Of a DNA stretch of 64,000 nt, positions 34,348 through 42,472 are shown piece by piece. The notes under the pieces were generated by a model. It was not told the DNA's origin. It made no database searches and saw nothing but the letters and a program-made list of their open reading frames with translations. Location of the stretch: contig JANPBU010000035.1 of NCBI GenBank assembly GCA_031430595.1, forward strand, positions 372,001-436,000. Reading direction: 5' to 3'. Each line of letters begins with the position of its first letter. Position 1 is the stretch's first letter. Source of the DNA: JANNBN01 sp031430595 (lineage in GTDB: Bacteria; Actinomycetota; Acidimicrobiia; Acidimicrobiales; JANYDT01). The position numbers and the translations under genes are program-made.

Positions 34348-35184
34348 ATGACTGCGATTATGGAACCGGCCCTCGGTGGCGATGCATTCCAACATTCGAT
34401 CCCTCTTCAGCATGCGCCAACGCTTGACCTCACCTTGAAGGTTTGGCGCCAAGACAACGCTCAATCCCCCGGCCGCTTCGAAAATTATGACGCAAAGGGC
34501 ATTAGTGAAGACGCGTCATTTCTCGAAATGCTTGACCTCGTCAACGAGCGACTAAACGACAAGGGCGAAACACCGATCACCTTCGATCACGATTGCCGCG
34601 AAGGTATTTGCGGCACCTGTTCGCTGATGATCAACGGGGTGCCACACGGCCCCGAAAAAAACACCGCGACCTGCCAGCTACACATGCGAAAGTTCACCAC
34701 GGGCCAAACGGTCACGATCGAACCTTGGCGAGCAACTGCGTTCCCCTTGATCAAAGACCTTATGGTTGACCGCTCTGCATTTGACCGTATCGTCGAGTCG
34801 GGCGGCTTCATCACCGTCGCAGCCGGAGGTGCGCCTGACGGCAACCTGATCCCCATTCCGAAGCCGGTCGCTGACGCATCGATGGATGCTGCTGCGTGTA
34901 TCGGGTGCGGAGCGTGTGTGGCTGCGTGCCCGAATAGTGCGGCCAACCTCTTTACCTCGGCCAAAATTGCGCATCTCAACCTGCTTCCGCAGGGTCAGGC
35001 CGAGCGTTACCGTCGGGTTGAAGCAATGGTCGACACAATGGAGTCGTTCTTCGGGTCGTGCACAAACCACGGTGAATGCCAAGAAGCCTGTCCGAAGGGC
35101 ATTTCGATCGACAACATTGCGCTCATGAACAAGGACTACATCAAGTCGAAGTTCAAGAACCGCCGCTACCTCAGCCGGGTGTAG
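34348..35184 (+). CDS. sdhB: Succinate dehydrogenase iron-sulfur subunit SdhB
   Basis: Electron-transfer subunit of 278 residues. The [2Fe-2S] motif is CREGICGTC with a later C in TATCQLH; the [4Fe-4S] motif is CIGCGACVAACP; the [3Fe-4S] motif is supplied by CTNHGECQEACPKG. It has a 25-residue N-terminal extension. Last gene of sdhCAB, 17 bases after sdhA. Confidence 0.97.
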   Translation: MTAIMEPALGGDAFQHSIPLQHAPTLDLTLKVWRQDNAQSPGRFENYDAKGISEDASFLEMLDLVNERLNDKGETPITFDHDCREGICGTCSLMINGVPHGPEKNTATCQLHMRKFTTGQTVTIEPWRATAFPLIKDLMVDRSAFDRIVESGGFITVAAGGAPDGNLIPIPKPVADASMDAAACIGCGACVAACPNSAANLFTSAKIAHLNLLPQGQAERYRRVEAMVDTMESFFGSCTNHGECQEACPKGISIDNIALMNKDYIKSKFKNRRYLSRV

Positions 35185-35301
35185 TCAACTCGGTGTAGCG
35201 GCTACTCATTACGTTCTCCGCACACGTAGCTCACAGCTTCATCATGTCGTTCACCCAGAGTGGTTGTAACCCCCAACACCTCAACCCTTTTGGAGTCCGA
35301 C

Positions 35302-36210
35302 ATGATTCGTAAGCACCTCTTCACTCGTACGGCCCCGCTCGCTCTTACCGTGCTCTTCGTTCTGGGTTCCGCACCCGCAGCATTTGCCGATTCGACGGGC
35401 GACACGGCACCACTTCCAGTATCAGAACCAATCGTTCCGTCGCAAAACAGCGCAGAGGCTACGTCAGAGGCCGACGCAGCCAAACGCCCCGCTCCAGCCA
35501 ATTTGAACGATCTCAAGTCGAAGGGTGCCGCCGAAATAGCGAAGCGCCAAAAAACTTTGAATGACATCGCCGGAAAACTCGCAGCACAAACAACGGATTG
35601 CGGTTCGAACGCCGCCATGAGTACCCAGGTTGCTTCAACCTCAACGAGCCTGGCAAGCGTCGGCGTAAACCTCGCCGCAGCGACCGATCCGGTAGCTGCT
35701 CGAACCCTGTACAAGTCGATCTTCATCGACCACCGTGTCTATATTCTTGTTGCCCCCAAAGCCGGAAAGGTGCTTCGCTGCGACGCCGTACTTGCCCGCA
35801 CTGTGGCTCTCACCACTAACGGTGCGACCCTGCAAGCAAAAATCGATGCGGCAAAGGCCAGCGGGGTAGACACCACAGCAGCCCAAGCGTCGAAAGATTT
35901 GGGCAGCGCCTTGCTTCTTACGGTAAACCCAACAGGTGCGCTAACCCCCATCATCGGCCTCGTGCCTGACCGTGGCGTCGAAGCAGTTCGCCTCTCCAAC
36001 TCGGCTGCGCTCAAAGCCGCCGACACTGCCCTCGATGGTTCACTGGCTACCCAAAAGCAGGTTCACGCTCAATTCGAAGCAGCCCGCAAGTTGCTCAAGC
36101 CAGCGGTAGCTGCCGACAAAAAGGCAGATAAAAAGGCAGAGAAAGAGTCAAAGAAAGCTGAAAAGAAGGCGGAGCGCGAAGCCAAGAAGGCAGCCAAGAC
36201 CAAGAAATAA
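35302..36210 (+). CDS. Exported protein with Lys/Glu-rich coiled-coil tail
   Basis: Protein of 302 residues. A Sec signal (MIRKHLFTRTAPLALTVLFV...AFA) is followed by an acidic/Pro linker. A helical domain has KRQKTLNDIAGKLAAQT and a hydrophobic VYILVAPKAGKVLRC strand, and a final run of about 35 residues alternates Lys, Ala and Glu (KKADKKAEKESKKAEKK). Two cysteines (DCGS and LRCD) could pair. ATG 35302 has GGAG upstream; the frame is open further 5'. I recognise no family. The basic tail could bind wall polymers or nucleic acid. A terminator follows. Confidence 0.8.
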   Translation: MIRKHLFTRTAPLALTVLFVLGSAPAAFADSTGDTAPLPVSEPIVPSQNSAEATSEADAAKRPAPANLNDLKSKGAAEIAKRQKTLNDIAGKLAAQTTDCGSNAAMSTQVASTSTSLASVGVNLAAATDPVAARTLYKSIFIDHRVYILVAPKAGKVLRCDAVLARTVALTTNGATLQAKIDAAKASGVDTTAAQASKDLGSALLLTVNPTGALTPIIGLVPDRGVEAVRLSNSAALKAADTALDGSLATQKQVHAQFEAARKLLKPAVAADKKADKKAEKESKKAEKKAEREAKKAAKTKK

Positions 36211-36225
36211 CCCCCGTCGAGTTAT

Positions 36226-36277
36226 CAAGCGGGCACTTTTGGTGGGTTTTCCCGTCGAAAGTGCCCGCTTGTTTCTT
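36226..36277 (+). terminator. Rho-independent terminator after exported protein
   Basis: CAAGCGGGCACTTT (36226-36239) and AAAGTGCCCGCTTG (36258-36271) are perfect 14-base complements followed by TTTCTTG. It directly precedes the -10 box of the next gene. Confidence 0.85.
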
Positions 36278-36278
36278 G

Positions 36279-36284
36279 TAGGTT
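36279..36284 (+). promoter_or_regulatory. -10 box TAGGTT of zinc-motif SDR gene
   Basis: TAGGTT, six bases, then GTG 36291. Confidence 0.5.
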
Positions 36285-36290
36285 CAACCA

Positions 36291-37763
36291 GTGCCTGAGC
36301 CGATTACACCAGAGCGAATTCGGGAGGTCACTGCGTTTCTTGAGGCCATAGCCGCAGATCGTTCAGTCGTCGATTCGCTTCCCCTTGAAGAGCGCATGAG
36401 GTTCACCAATGCTGCCGGCGATGTGTTTCACCCCGACCCAGACGAGCGAAGACGACGGGCACGAGCTAAACGTCGTGAGCGCCAATCGAGCAAGGTCACC
36501 AACGACCAACAGATGCTTAATGAGACGGGCATCCGAACCCTTCGGTCGAAACCAGTGTTCGTTACACCCAATATTTATCCTCCGCATGGCCCGAAACTTG
36601 CTTTCGACGAAACCGAAACCGTCGACGATCCATGTTTCAGAGAGTCGATCGAACCTCAACATTGCTATGTGTGCAAACAGAAATACTCGCTGATTCACCA
36701 TTTCTACGATCAGATGTGTCCGAAGTGCGCAGACTTCAATTTTGCCAAACGCTCGGAAACGGCCAATTTGAGTGGCCGGGTCGTACTGCTGACGGGCGGC
36801 CGAGTCAAGATCGGATATCAGGCTGGCATCAAACTTTTGCGGGCCGGGGCGAAGGTGTTCGTCACGACGAGATTTCCACGCGACTCAGCTATGCGATACG
36901 CAGCCGAGCCCGACTTTGCCCAGTGGGGTCACCATCTTGAGATCTACGGTCTCGATCTGAGGCATACCCCCAGCGTCGAGGCTTTCTGCCATCATTTAGG
37001 TAAGCAAACCAATCGACTCGATTTCATTGTCAACAACGCCTGCCAAACGGTTCGACGACCACCAGCGTTTTACGAACACATGATGGAAATCGAGCAGGCC
37101 GCCGAAACAACAATGCCTGCACACATATGTGCGTTAGTCGGCCAGCTCGAAGGTATGCGTGGTTACCATATGTTGCCATCGACAGACATGCTGCCCGACA
37201 GGCAATCAAAAGGTCGGAACGATCTGTTTCCGATTGGCGTGCTCGACAAAGACCTACAACAGGTTGATCTAAGTGACCGCAATTCTTGGCGTTTAACGCT
37301 CGCCGAAGTTTCATCGGTTGAGCTACTCGAAACGCAACTAGTGAACGCTGTAGCTCCGTTTGTACTCAATGCGCGATTGAAGCCGCTGATGCTGCGAACT
37401 CCTGGGCGAGACAAACACATCGTGAACGTGTCGGCAGTTGAAGGCCAGTTTTACCGTCGCCTAAAAACCACCCGGCACCCACATACCAACATGGCGAAAG
37501 CAGCGCTGAACATGATGACGCGAACGTCGGCCGCCGACTATCACACCGATGGTATCCATATGAACAGTGTGGATACCGGTTGGGTCAGCGATGAAGACCC
37601 AACCCATATCGCCGAACGAAAAGCCGTGGAGCAGCATTTCCATCCGCCACTCGACATCGTCGATGGTGCCGCCCGTATCGTCGACCCCATAATCGATGGA
37701 ATCAATACCGGCAATCATGTGTGGGGCCAATTCTTGAAGGATTACACCCCAACCGATTGGTAA
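36291..37763 (+). CDS. SDR-like protein with N-terminal Cys4 zinc motif and no catalytic tyrosine
   Basis: Protein of 490 residues. The first about 150 residues precede the SDR and contain a CYVCKQKY...CPKC pair of CxxC knuckles, a likely zinc site. The Rossmann motif is VVLLTGGRVKIGYQAGIKLLRAGAKV with NNACQTVRR in place of NNAG. The SDR tyrosine is missing: the YxxxK position reads T399-N-M-A-K403, with S in VNVSAVEG retained. A C-terminal VDTGWVSDEDP matches the SDR PG-motif region. It may bind nucleotide without standard hydride transfer, or use another proton donor. Start GTG 36291. Confidence 0.8.
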   Translation: MPEPITPERIREVTAFLEAIAADRSVVDSLPLEERMRFTNAAGDVFHPDPDERRRRARAKRRERQSSKVTNDQQMLNETGIRTLRSKPVFVTPNIYPPHGPKLAFDETETVDDPCFRESIEPQHCYVCKQKYSLIHHFYDQMCPKCADFNFAKRSETANLSGRVVLLTGGRVKIGYQAGIKLLRAGAKVFVTTRFPRDSAMRYAAEPDFAQWGHHLEIYGLDLRHTPSVEAFCHHLGKQTNRLDFIVNNACQTVRRPPAFYEHMMEIEQAAETTMPAHICALVGQLEGMRGYHMLPSTDMLPDRQSKGRNDLFPIGVLDKDLQQVDLSDRNSWRLTLAEVSSVELLETQLVNAVAPFVLNARLKPLMLRTPGRDKHIVNVSAVEGQFYRRLKTTRHPHTNMAKAALNMMTRTSAADYHTDGIHMNSVDTGWVSDEDPTHIAERKAVEQHFHPPLDIVDGAARIVDPIIDGINTGNHVWGQFLKDYTPTDW

Positions 37764-37906
37764 CCCGACCGACTGGGTAACTCGTGAGACGACTGGTGCC
37801 GCCTGTGCCAGTAGTTGGTTGGCTGCGCCGACCTTTGGGGTCTCCAAGTGTCGGCACAGCCAACAATCCCTCGGCACACCCCATCGACGGTCTGCAAGTA
37901 TTTGAC

Positions 37907-38527
37907 ATGGTCGATGCATTCCCAAACCAGATTTTCCATAACGGCCTACTTCTACGCTGCCCAACCGAGCGAGACCTGGGATGGATTATCGAAGCGTGCC
38001 AAGATCCCGAGATACCTCGATACACCAGAGTGCCGTCTCCCTACACCGAGGTCGAAGGCCGCGAATTTCTGAGTCGTGCCCAGCAGGGTTTCTCCGACGG
38101 AGCGGATTCCACTATTGAACGACGTCCCTACGTCGTGCTCGATGAAGCAGACGCCGGCCTCGGGATGTTCGGTTTCTTCCGTGTCGCGCCTGAACGAGCC
38201 ACCCTAGAAGTTGGCTACTGGATGACTCAACCGGCCCGGGGCAAAGGTGTCGCCACCCAAGCTCTCACCGCACTCACAATCGCAGCGTTACAGGCGGGGT
38301 ATGAACGCATAGAAGCGGAAGTTCTGCTCGGAAATGATGCCTCGTGTCGACTTCTGGAACGAGTCGGGTACACACACGAAGGTATCCTTCGCTCGATTTT
38401 TGATAGTGAGCCCTGCGGGGGTAGCAAGCGCGTTGACCTTCACCTCTACTCGATGGTCACGAATGACCCACCAGCGCAAACCCTGCGAAACCATTCTCTA
38501 GAATCGAGCAATGACTACTCCGGCTGA
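37907..38527 (+). CDS. GNAT-family N-acetyltransferase (RimJ/RimL-like)
   Basis: About 206 residues from ATG 37907. Motif A is VGYWMTQPARGKGVATQALTAL (R/QxxGxG/A), followed by VLLGNDASCRLLERVGYTHEGILRS, the pattern of RimJ/RimL-type acetyltransferases acting on protein N-termini or small amines. A longer frame (from 37784) is open but its first 41 residues are unlike the family. The last 17 bases overlap the start of the zinc-ribbon protein gene. Confidence 0.86.
   Translation: MVDAFPNQIFHNGLLLRCPTERDLGWIIEACQDPEIPRYTRVPSPYTEVEGREFLSRAQQGFSDGADSTIERRPYVVLDEADAGLGMFGFFRVAPERATLEVGYWMTQPARGKGVATQALTALTIAALQAGYERIEAEVLLGNDASCRLLERVGYTHEGILRSIFDSEPCGGSKRVDLHLYSMVTNDPPAQTLRNHSLESSNDYSG
38499..38504 (+). 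promoter_or_regulatory. -10 box TAGAAT of zinc-ribbon gene
   Basis: TAGAAT, six bases, ATG 38511; located inside the end of the GNAT gene. Confidence 0.45.
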
Positions 38528-38930
38528 GTTCAGTGAACCTCTCGAAATTGAAGTCCGAGATTTCGGAAGTGCAACTGGTGATCCGGCCAACCACATCGTG
38601 CGCTCAGTATGTGCCGGCTGCTCAGGAACCCACTTTTGGATGCAATGCAGCGAGGAGGATGGCGTTGCTCTACGTACCTGCACCGAATGCAAAACTGCCA
38701 TCTTCATCGGTGACAGCGAAGCGCTTTGGGAAGATGCCGATACCGGTGATGCTACGTGTCCATGCGGAAAGAAGGTGTTCGACATAGCCATTGGATACTG
38801 CCTGAACGAAGAAGAAAATGTTACCTGGATGATCGTAGGCGCGCAGTGTGTTGCCTGTTCAGAACTCGGCATCTACGCAGATTGGTGCATCGACTACGAG
38901 CCCAACAAACACCTACTCTCAATGAGCTGA
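38511..38930 (+). CDS. Small cysteine-rich putative zinc-ribbon protein
   Basis: Protein of 139 residues, acidic, with four cysteine knuckles: CAGCSG (residues 34-37), CTEC (57-60), CPCGKK and CVAC near the C-terminus, plus isolated Cys. This suggests two zinc ribbons stacked in tandem. No recognised enzyme domain; I cannot name a family. It starts within the end of the GNAT gene and its 3' end overlaps the convergent XRE regulator by 12 bases. Confidence 0.72.
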   Translation: MTTPAEFSEPLEIEVRDFGSATGDPANHIVRSVCAGCSGTHFWMQCSEEDGVALRTCTECKTAIFIGDSEALWEDADTGDATCPCGKKVFDIAIGYCLNEEENVTWMIVGAQCVACSELGIYADWCIDYEPNKHLLSMS

Positions 38931-39386
38931 CCTGAGTTCGCGCAACGTATTCACAATGCGGTCTTTGTCACCAACGCCCTGCGCTGACACGAGCAACAAA
39001 TCGAGTCGTTCAATCCACTGGTCCCGTAACAATCGATGGTCGTGCACTTCAAGGTAAGCCGCCAAGCTGATCTCGGCTTCGATCAGTCGAAATTGCATCT
39101 CGAATTCGGTATGGCGAGCAGCAACCGGCGGCAATCGTTCGGCCTTCCCACCTGGGTACAGCGTTCCTTCCACAAACTCGGGAGGCTCAACTGCAAACAG
39201 GCCCGACAGAATAAGAACGGTACGTTCACTTGGATGGCTCATTCCTGCTTCAAGGTGCGAGACTGCCGTTCGAGACATGGCGAGGCGATCGGCAAGATCT
39301 TGTTGGGTCCACCCACGGTCGGCTCGATATCGGGCTACGCGTCGACCAAGTGGTTCTCGATGTTCTCTGCGAGCTTCGCTATTCAT
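38919..39386 (-). CDS. XRE-family transcriptional regulator
   Basis: Protein of 155 residues with an N-terminal Cro/C1 helix-turn-helix (GRRVARYRADRGWTQQDLADRLAMSRTAVSHLEAGMSHPSERTVLILSG, cut here as residues about 14-61). A helical C-terminal domain of about 90 residues could dimerise or bind a ligand. It is divergent from gmd across an 88-base gap, so it may control gmd, itself, or both. No metabolite domain such as cupin is seen. Confidence 0.85.
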   Translation of the reverse strand: MNSEARREHREPLGRRVARYRADRGWTQQDLADRLAMSRTAVSHLEAGMSHPSERTVLILSGLFAVEPPEFVEGTLYPGGKAERLPPVAARHTEFEMQFRLIEAEISLAAYLEVHDHRLLRDQWIERLDLLLVSAQGVGDKDRIVNTLRELRSAH

Positions 39387-39474
39387 GCCGAGTGCAAACT
39401 TATGTCCTACAAACTTGGGTCGCTGCCAACTAACTTGGCTGACACCTCAGTCGTTTGCCTTCACACTGATCAAC

Positions 39475-40446
39475 ATGGCTACAAAACGCGCACTTATTAC
39501 TGGTATTACCGGGCAAGACGGCTCATACCTCGCCGAGTATCTCCTTGAACTTGGTTACGACGTCATTGGAATGGTTCGTAGGTCGTCAACGATCAACTTC
39601 GAGCGGATCGCCGGTATCCAAGACCGCCTCACGCTGGTGCCCGGAGATCTCCTCGACGAAGTGTCGATGATCAGCGTCATTCGAGATCATCAGCCAACCG
39701 AAATTTACAACCTCGCTGCTCAGTCATTCGTTCAAACGTCGTGGTCGCAGGCCGTGTTTACTGGAGAAACAACGGCATTGGGTGTCACGCGTGTACTCGA
39801 TGCCATCAGAATTGTTGACCCGGGCATCCGTTTTTATCAAGCAAGTTCGTCGGAAATGTTTGGCCGGGTTCAGGCAGTTCCCCAAAGTGAAGACACCCCG
39901 TTTTACCCTCGAAGCCCTTATGGTGTGGCAAAGGTATATGGGCATTGGATCACCGTTAACTACCGCGAGTCGTACGACATGCATGCCAGCTCCGGAATCT
40001 TGTTCAACCACGAATCACCTCGTCGCGGGGTTGAATTCGTCACCCGCAAAATTTCGCATGCCGTTGCTCGAATCAAGCACGGTCATCAGACTGAACTCCG
40101 ACTCGGAAACCTCGATGCCAAACGAGATTGGGGGTTTGCTGGTGATTACGTACGGGCTATGCATTTGATGCTTCAACAAGACACCCCAGATGACTATGTC
40201 ATTGCCACCGGCGTCACCGAAACCGTTCAGCGTTTTTGTGAGGTGGCGTTTGGCCATGTGGGGCTTAACTGGCAGGATTATGTCGTCATTGATCCTCGTT
40301 TTATTCGCCCGGCTGAAGTTGAGTTACTTATCGGTGACCCCACAAAAGCTGCCACCAAATTAGGCTGGACACCTACGGTTACCTTCGAACAACTCGTCAC
40401 TATGATGGTCGACTCTGATATGGATTTAGTTAGCGGAACCAAATAG
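39475..40446 (+). CDS. gmd: GDP-mannose 4,6-dehydratase
   Basis: Extended SDR of 323 residues that turns GDP-mannose into GDP-4-keto-6-deoxymannose, for fucose, rhamnose or colitose-type sugars. It has GITGQDGSYLAEYLL at the NADP site, ASSSEMFG with the catalytic Ser/Glu, and YPRSPYGVAKVYGHW with Y and K. FNHESPRRGVEFVTRKI is characteristic of Gmd. It is a little shorter than the common 340-370. ATG 39475 is preferred over upstream frame. No fcl/wbg partner is present. Its stop abuts the convergent dioxygenase stop. Confidence 0.93.
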   Translation: MATKRALITGITGQDGSYLAEYLLELGYDVIGMVRRSSTINFERIAGIQDRLTLVPGDLLDEVSMISVIRDHQPTEIYNLAAQSFVQTSWSQAVFTGETTALGVTRVLDAIRIVDPGIRFYQASSSEMFGRVQAVPQSEDTPFYPRSPYGVAKVYGHWITVNYRESYDMHASSGILFNHESPRRGVEFVTRKISHAVARIKHGHQTELRLGNLDAKRDWGFAGDYVRAMHLMLQQDTPDDYVIATGVTETVQRFCEVAFGHVGLNWQDYVVIDPRFIRPAEVELLIGDPTKAATKLGWTPTVTFEQLVTMMVDSDMDLVSGTK

Positions 40447-41304
40447 CTAACAATCAAACCATACGTGCGCTTGGCCGGTTCCGACGGCCGCCTCGTACTC
40501 GGAATACCGGGTTCCTGGCGACGTCCAGTCCGTTCCGCCAAGCGCACCAGCCATCGTGAGGTAGTGACCGAACCGGCCTTCCGGGGCGTACTGACGATAT
40601 GCAGGCATATTGTTGATGACCCACGCATGGTCACCACGTTCTAGGGCAGTCAGTACTTCAAGATCGGCTGCACATGCCTCAGCCGAAATGACGTTTGATC
40701 GATCGTTCGTCTCATGCTTTCTGATTTCACGCAATGGCCAAAAGCGGTGCGACATTCCGCCGGAAGCAAGGATCACCACCCGTCGATCAGATGCCTCGAC
40801 CGCTTTACGAATAGCCCTACCAAAGCTAAGAAAATCTTCGGTGTCAGCAATTTGGCACACGGAAGCGCTTACCCAACGTTCATCACCCTGCAAGGTGTGG
40901 GTGAGATTGATGGTTGGGTAATGAACAGGCAGGTACTCGTGGTCACATGCGTATGCCCAGGTGTCGCCGAGTTCGGTCGCCGCAGATTCGATTCCCTGGG
41001 CGAGAAGCGGATCACCGGGAAGATCGAACGGCACGGCTGCCATTCCCCGTGGTAGCTCATCAGATGTGTAACGCCCCACTCGCTTCGCATGCGACGTCAC
41101 AATGAATTCGAAGGTCGTGAACCAGTGGGTGTCAATGATGAGGAACGTGTCGGCCTGCAGTGCGTCAAGCTTTTCTGATCGAATGCGCCGTAGGCCATCG
41201 ATCAACGTGATGTCGACGCCACCATTGAGCGGGATACGCACTTCGTCAGGAAGCACGATGGTGGGAACATGTGCAACCAGGGCCGCCCCAACGATTGACC
41301 CCAT
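40447..41304 (-). CDS. hpaD: Class III extradiol dioxygenase, 3,4-dihydroxyphenylacetate 2,3-dioxygenase-like (HpaD/HpcB)
   Basis: LigB-type ring-cleavage dioxygenase of 285 residues, matching HpaD/HpcB length. Iron ligand regions are ALVAHVPTI and IIDTHWFTT. RVGRYTSDELPRGMAAVPFDLPGDP and ASGGMSHRFWPLREIR follow the family closely. Predicted to open homoprotocatechuate or a similar catechol with O2. The FAH and aldehyde dehydrogenase genes of the same pathway logic are at 47.5-49.9 kb. Reductase or hydroxylase partners (HpaB/C) are absent. Substrate is inferred. Confidence 0.85.
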   Translation of the reverse strand: MGSIVGAALVAHVPTIVLPDEVRIPLNGGVDITLIDGLRRIRSEKLDALQADTFLIIDTHWFTTFEFIVTSHAKRVGRYTSDELPRGMAAVPFDLPGDPLLAQGIESAATELGDTWAYACDHEYLPVHYPTINLTHTLQGDERWVSASVCQIADTEDFLSFGRAIRKAVEASDRRVVILASGGMSHRFWPLREIRKHETNDRSNVISAEACAADLEVLTALERGDHAWVINNMPAYRQYAPEGRFGHYLTMAGALGGTDWTSPGTRYSEYEAAVGTGQAHVWFDC

Positions 41305-41305
41305 A

Positions 41306-42394
41306 TCAATAACCCCCGATAGTCGTTCGGAACCGAACCACTTTCAGGTTAACGCAATAACTGTCGACCTGTTTTGACGACTTGTTGGTAGGCGGGGCAG
41401 GCGGAAACGGTGTTCCTGGCACCGCTAATGACAACTCGTTGGCGACCATGGCACAAGAGAGGGCGTTTCCGCTCCCCCGAATTTCGATGATCCCGTTCAG
41501 TGCTTCAAGGCCACCCAGAAGGGTGAGACCAGCGCCCCCTACGGACAACACCCCAGTTTTGGTCGACAGTGCTACAACGCCTGCGGCCACCGGGGTGATG
41601 CGGGCCCCTGCCCCTTGGAGAGTGACCGAACCTTCGCTGACGACAGTTGTAGCAAAGTCGCCGCCAGTTGTCTGAACGACGATATTGCACGTCGAAAAGA
41701 CGACCTTGCCAGAGGCTTGACTTCGGCTGACTGAGACCGCACCGTTACGACACAGACTAGAAACGTCGAGGTAGTTCGCTGCGTACAACTGCGAAGCTGG
41801 GCCACCAGCCCCCCAAGCGGCTGGATCTTGAGAAACCGCCGCCATCATCATGTTTACCTTCACCCCGATGGCGGTGTTACCCGCACCGGTAACGGTGAGT
41901 TGCTCGGTGTACTCCAACTTCGCGGCAAAGCGATTCGCAGAACCGGACACGGATACCGAACCACCAGCCCGCGCATCAGTAAGAATCGAATTCCCGGCGC
42001 CGCTTACCTGCAACGTAACCCCAGAACCGGCCATCGTAAACAGACCACCGGGCCGAGGGTCAGCCGAAATGATCACGCCACCAGTTGGCGCCACACCGGT
42101 CCCACCTTCATAGATGACGGTGGAATCAAGCGGTTCATCAGATTCGTACGGTCCTTGGCTAATAACAAGCGGAGCCCCTTCCGCATTTTTGAAATCTATC
42201 GGCCCACCCTGACCGGGCACGACGCTGTAGACCGTCCGCCCATTCGACGGCGCCTGACCCTTCGGCTTTTCGGTCTGGGAAGTCCGAGCATTCGTCACGA
42301 AAAATCCAATACCTGCCAGCGCGGCTGCGATACCCACCCAAACAACTGGGCGATACGTTGATGTCGAACGCTGCATGTTGGTATCAGTACTCAT
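41306..42394 (-). CDS. Membrane-anchored protein with Gly-rich beta-solenoid-like repeats
   Basis: Protein of 362 residues. One membrane segment at about residues 16-34 (PVVWVGIAAALAGIGFFV) is followed by an extracytoplasmic domain built from short Gly/Asn turns: GSGVTLQVSGAGNSI, VSGSANRFAAK, VTGAGNTAIGV, LQGAGARI, VGGAGLTLLGG and RGSGNALS. The regular S/GxGN turns suggest a right-handed beta-helix. Three cysteines lie at SLCRNG, TCNIV and YCVNL. I do not recognise the family. It lies just 1 base upstream of the HpaD-like gene in the same direction. Confidence 0.78.
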   Translation of the reverse strand: MSTDTNMQRSTSTYRPVVWVGIAAALAGIGFFVTNARTSQTEKPKGQAPSNGRTVYSVVPGQGGPIDFKNAEGAPLVISQGPYESDEPLDSTVIYEGGTGVAPTGGVIISADPRPGGLFTMAGSGVTLQVSGAGNSILTDARAGGSVSVSGSANRFAAKLEYTEQLTVTGAGNTAIGVKVNMMMAAVSQDPAAWGAGGPASQLYAANYLDVSSLCRNGAVSVSRSQASGKVVFSTCNIVVQTTGGDFATTVVSEGSVTLQGAGARITPVAAGVVALSTKTGVLSVGGAGLTLLGGLEALNGIIEIRGSGNALSCAMVANELSLAVPGTPFPPAPPTNKSSKQVDSYCVNLKVVRFRTTIGGY

Positions 42395-42472
42395 GATCCA
42401 GTCACCTGTTTCGCTAAACGCTCCGGTCGCGACGCGTGCACGGCTTGTCTATCGACTGAACGTCAAGCACAC

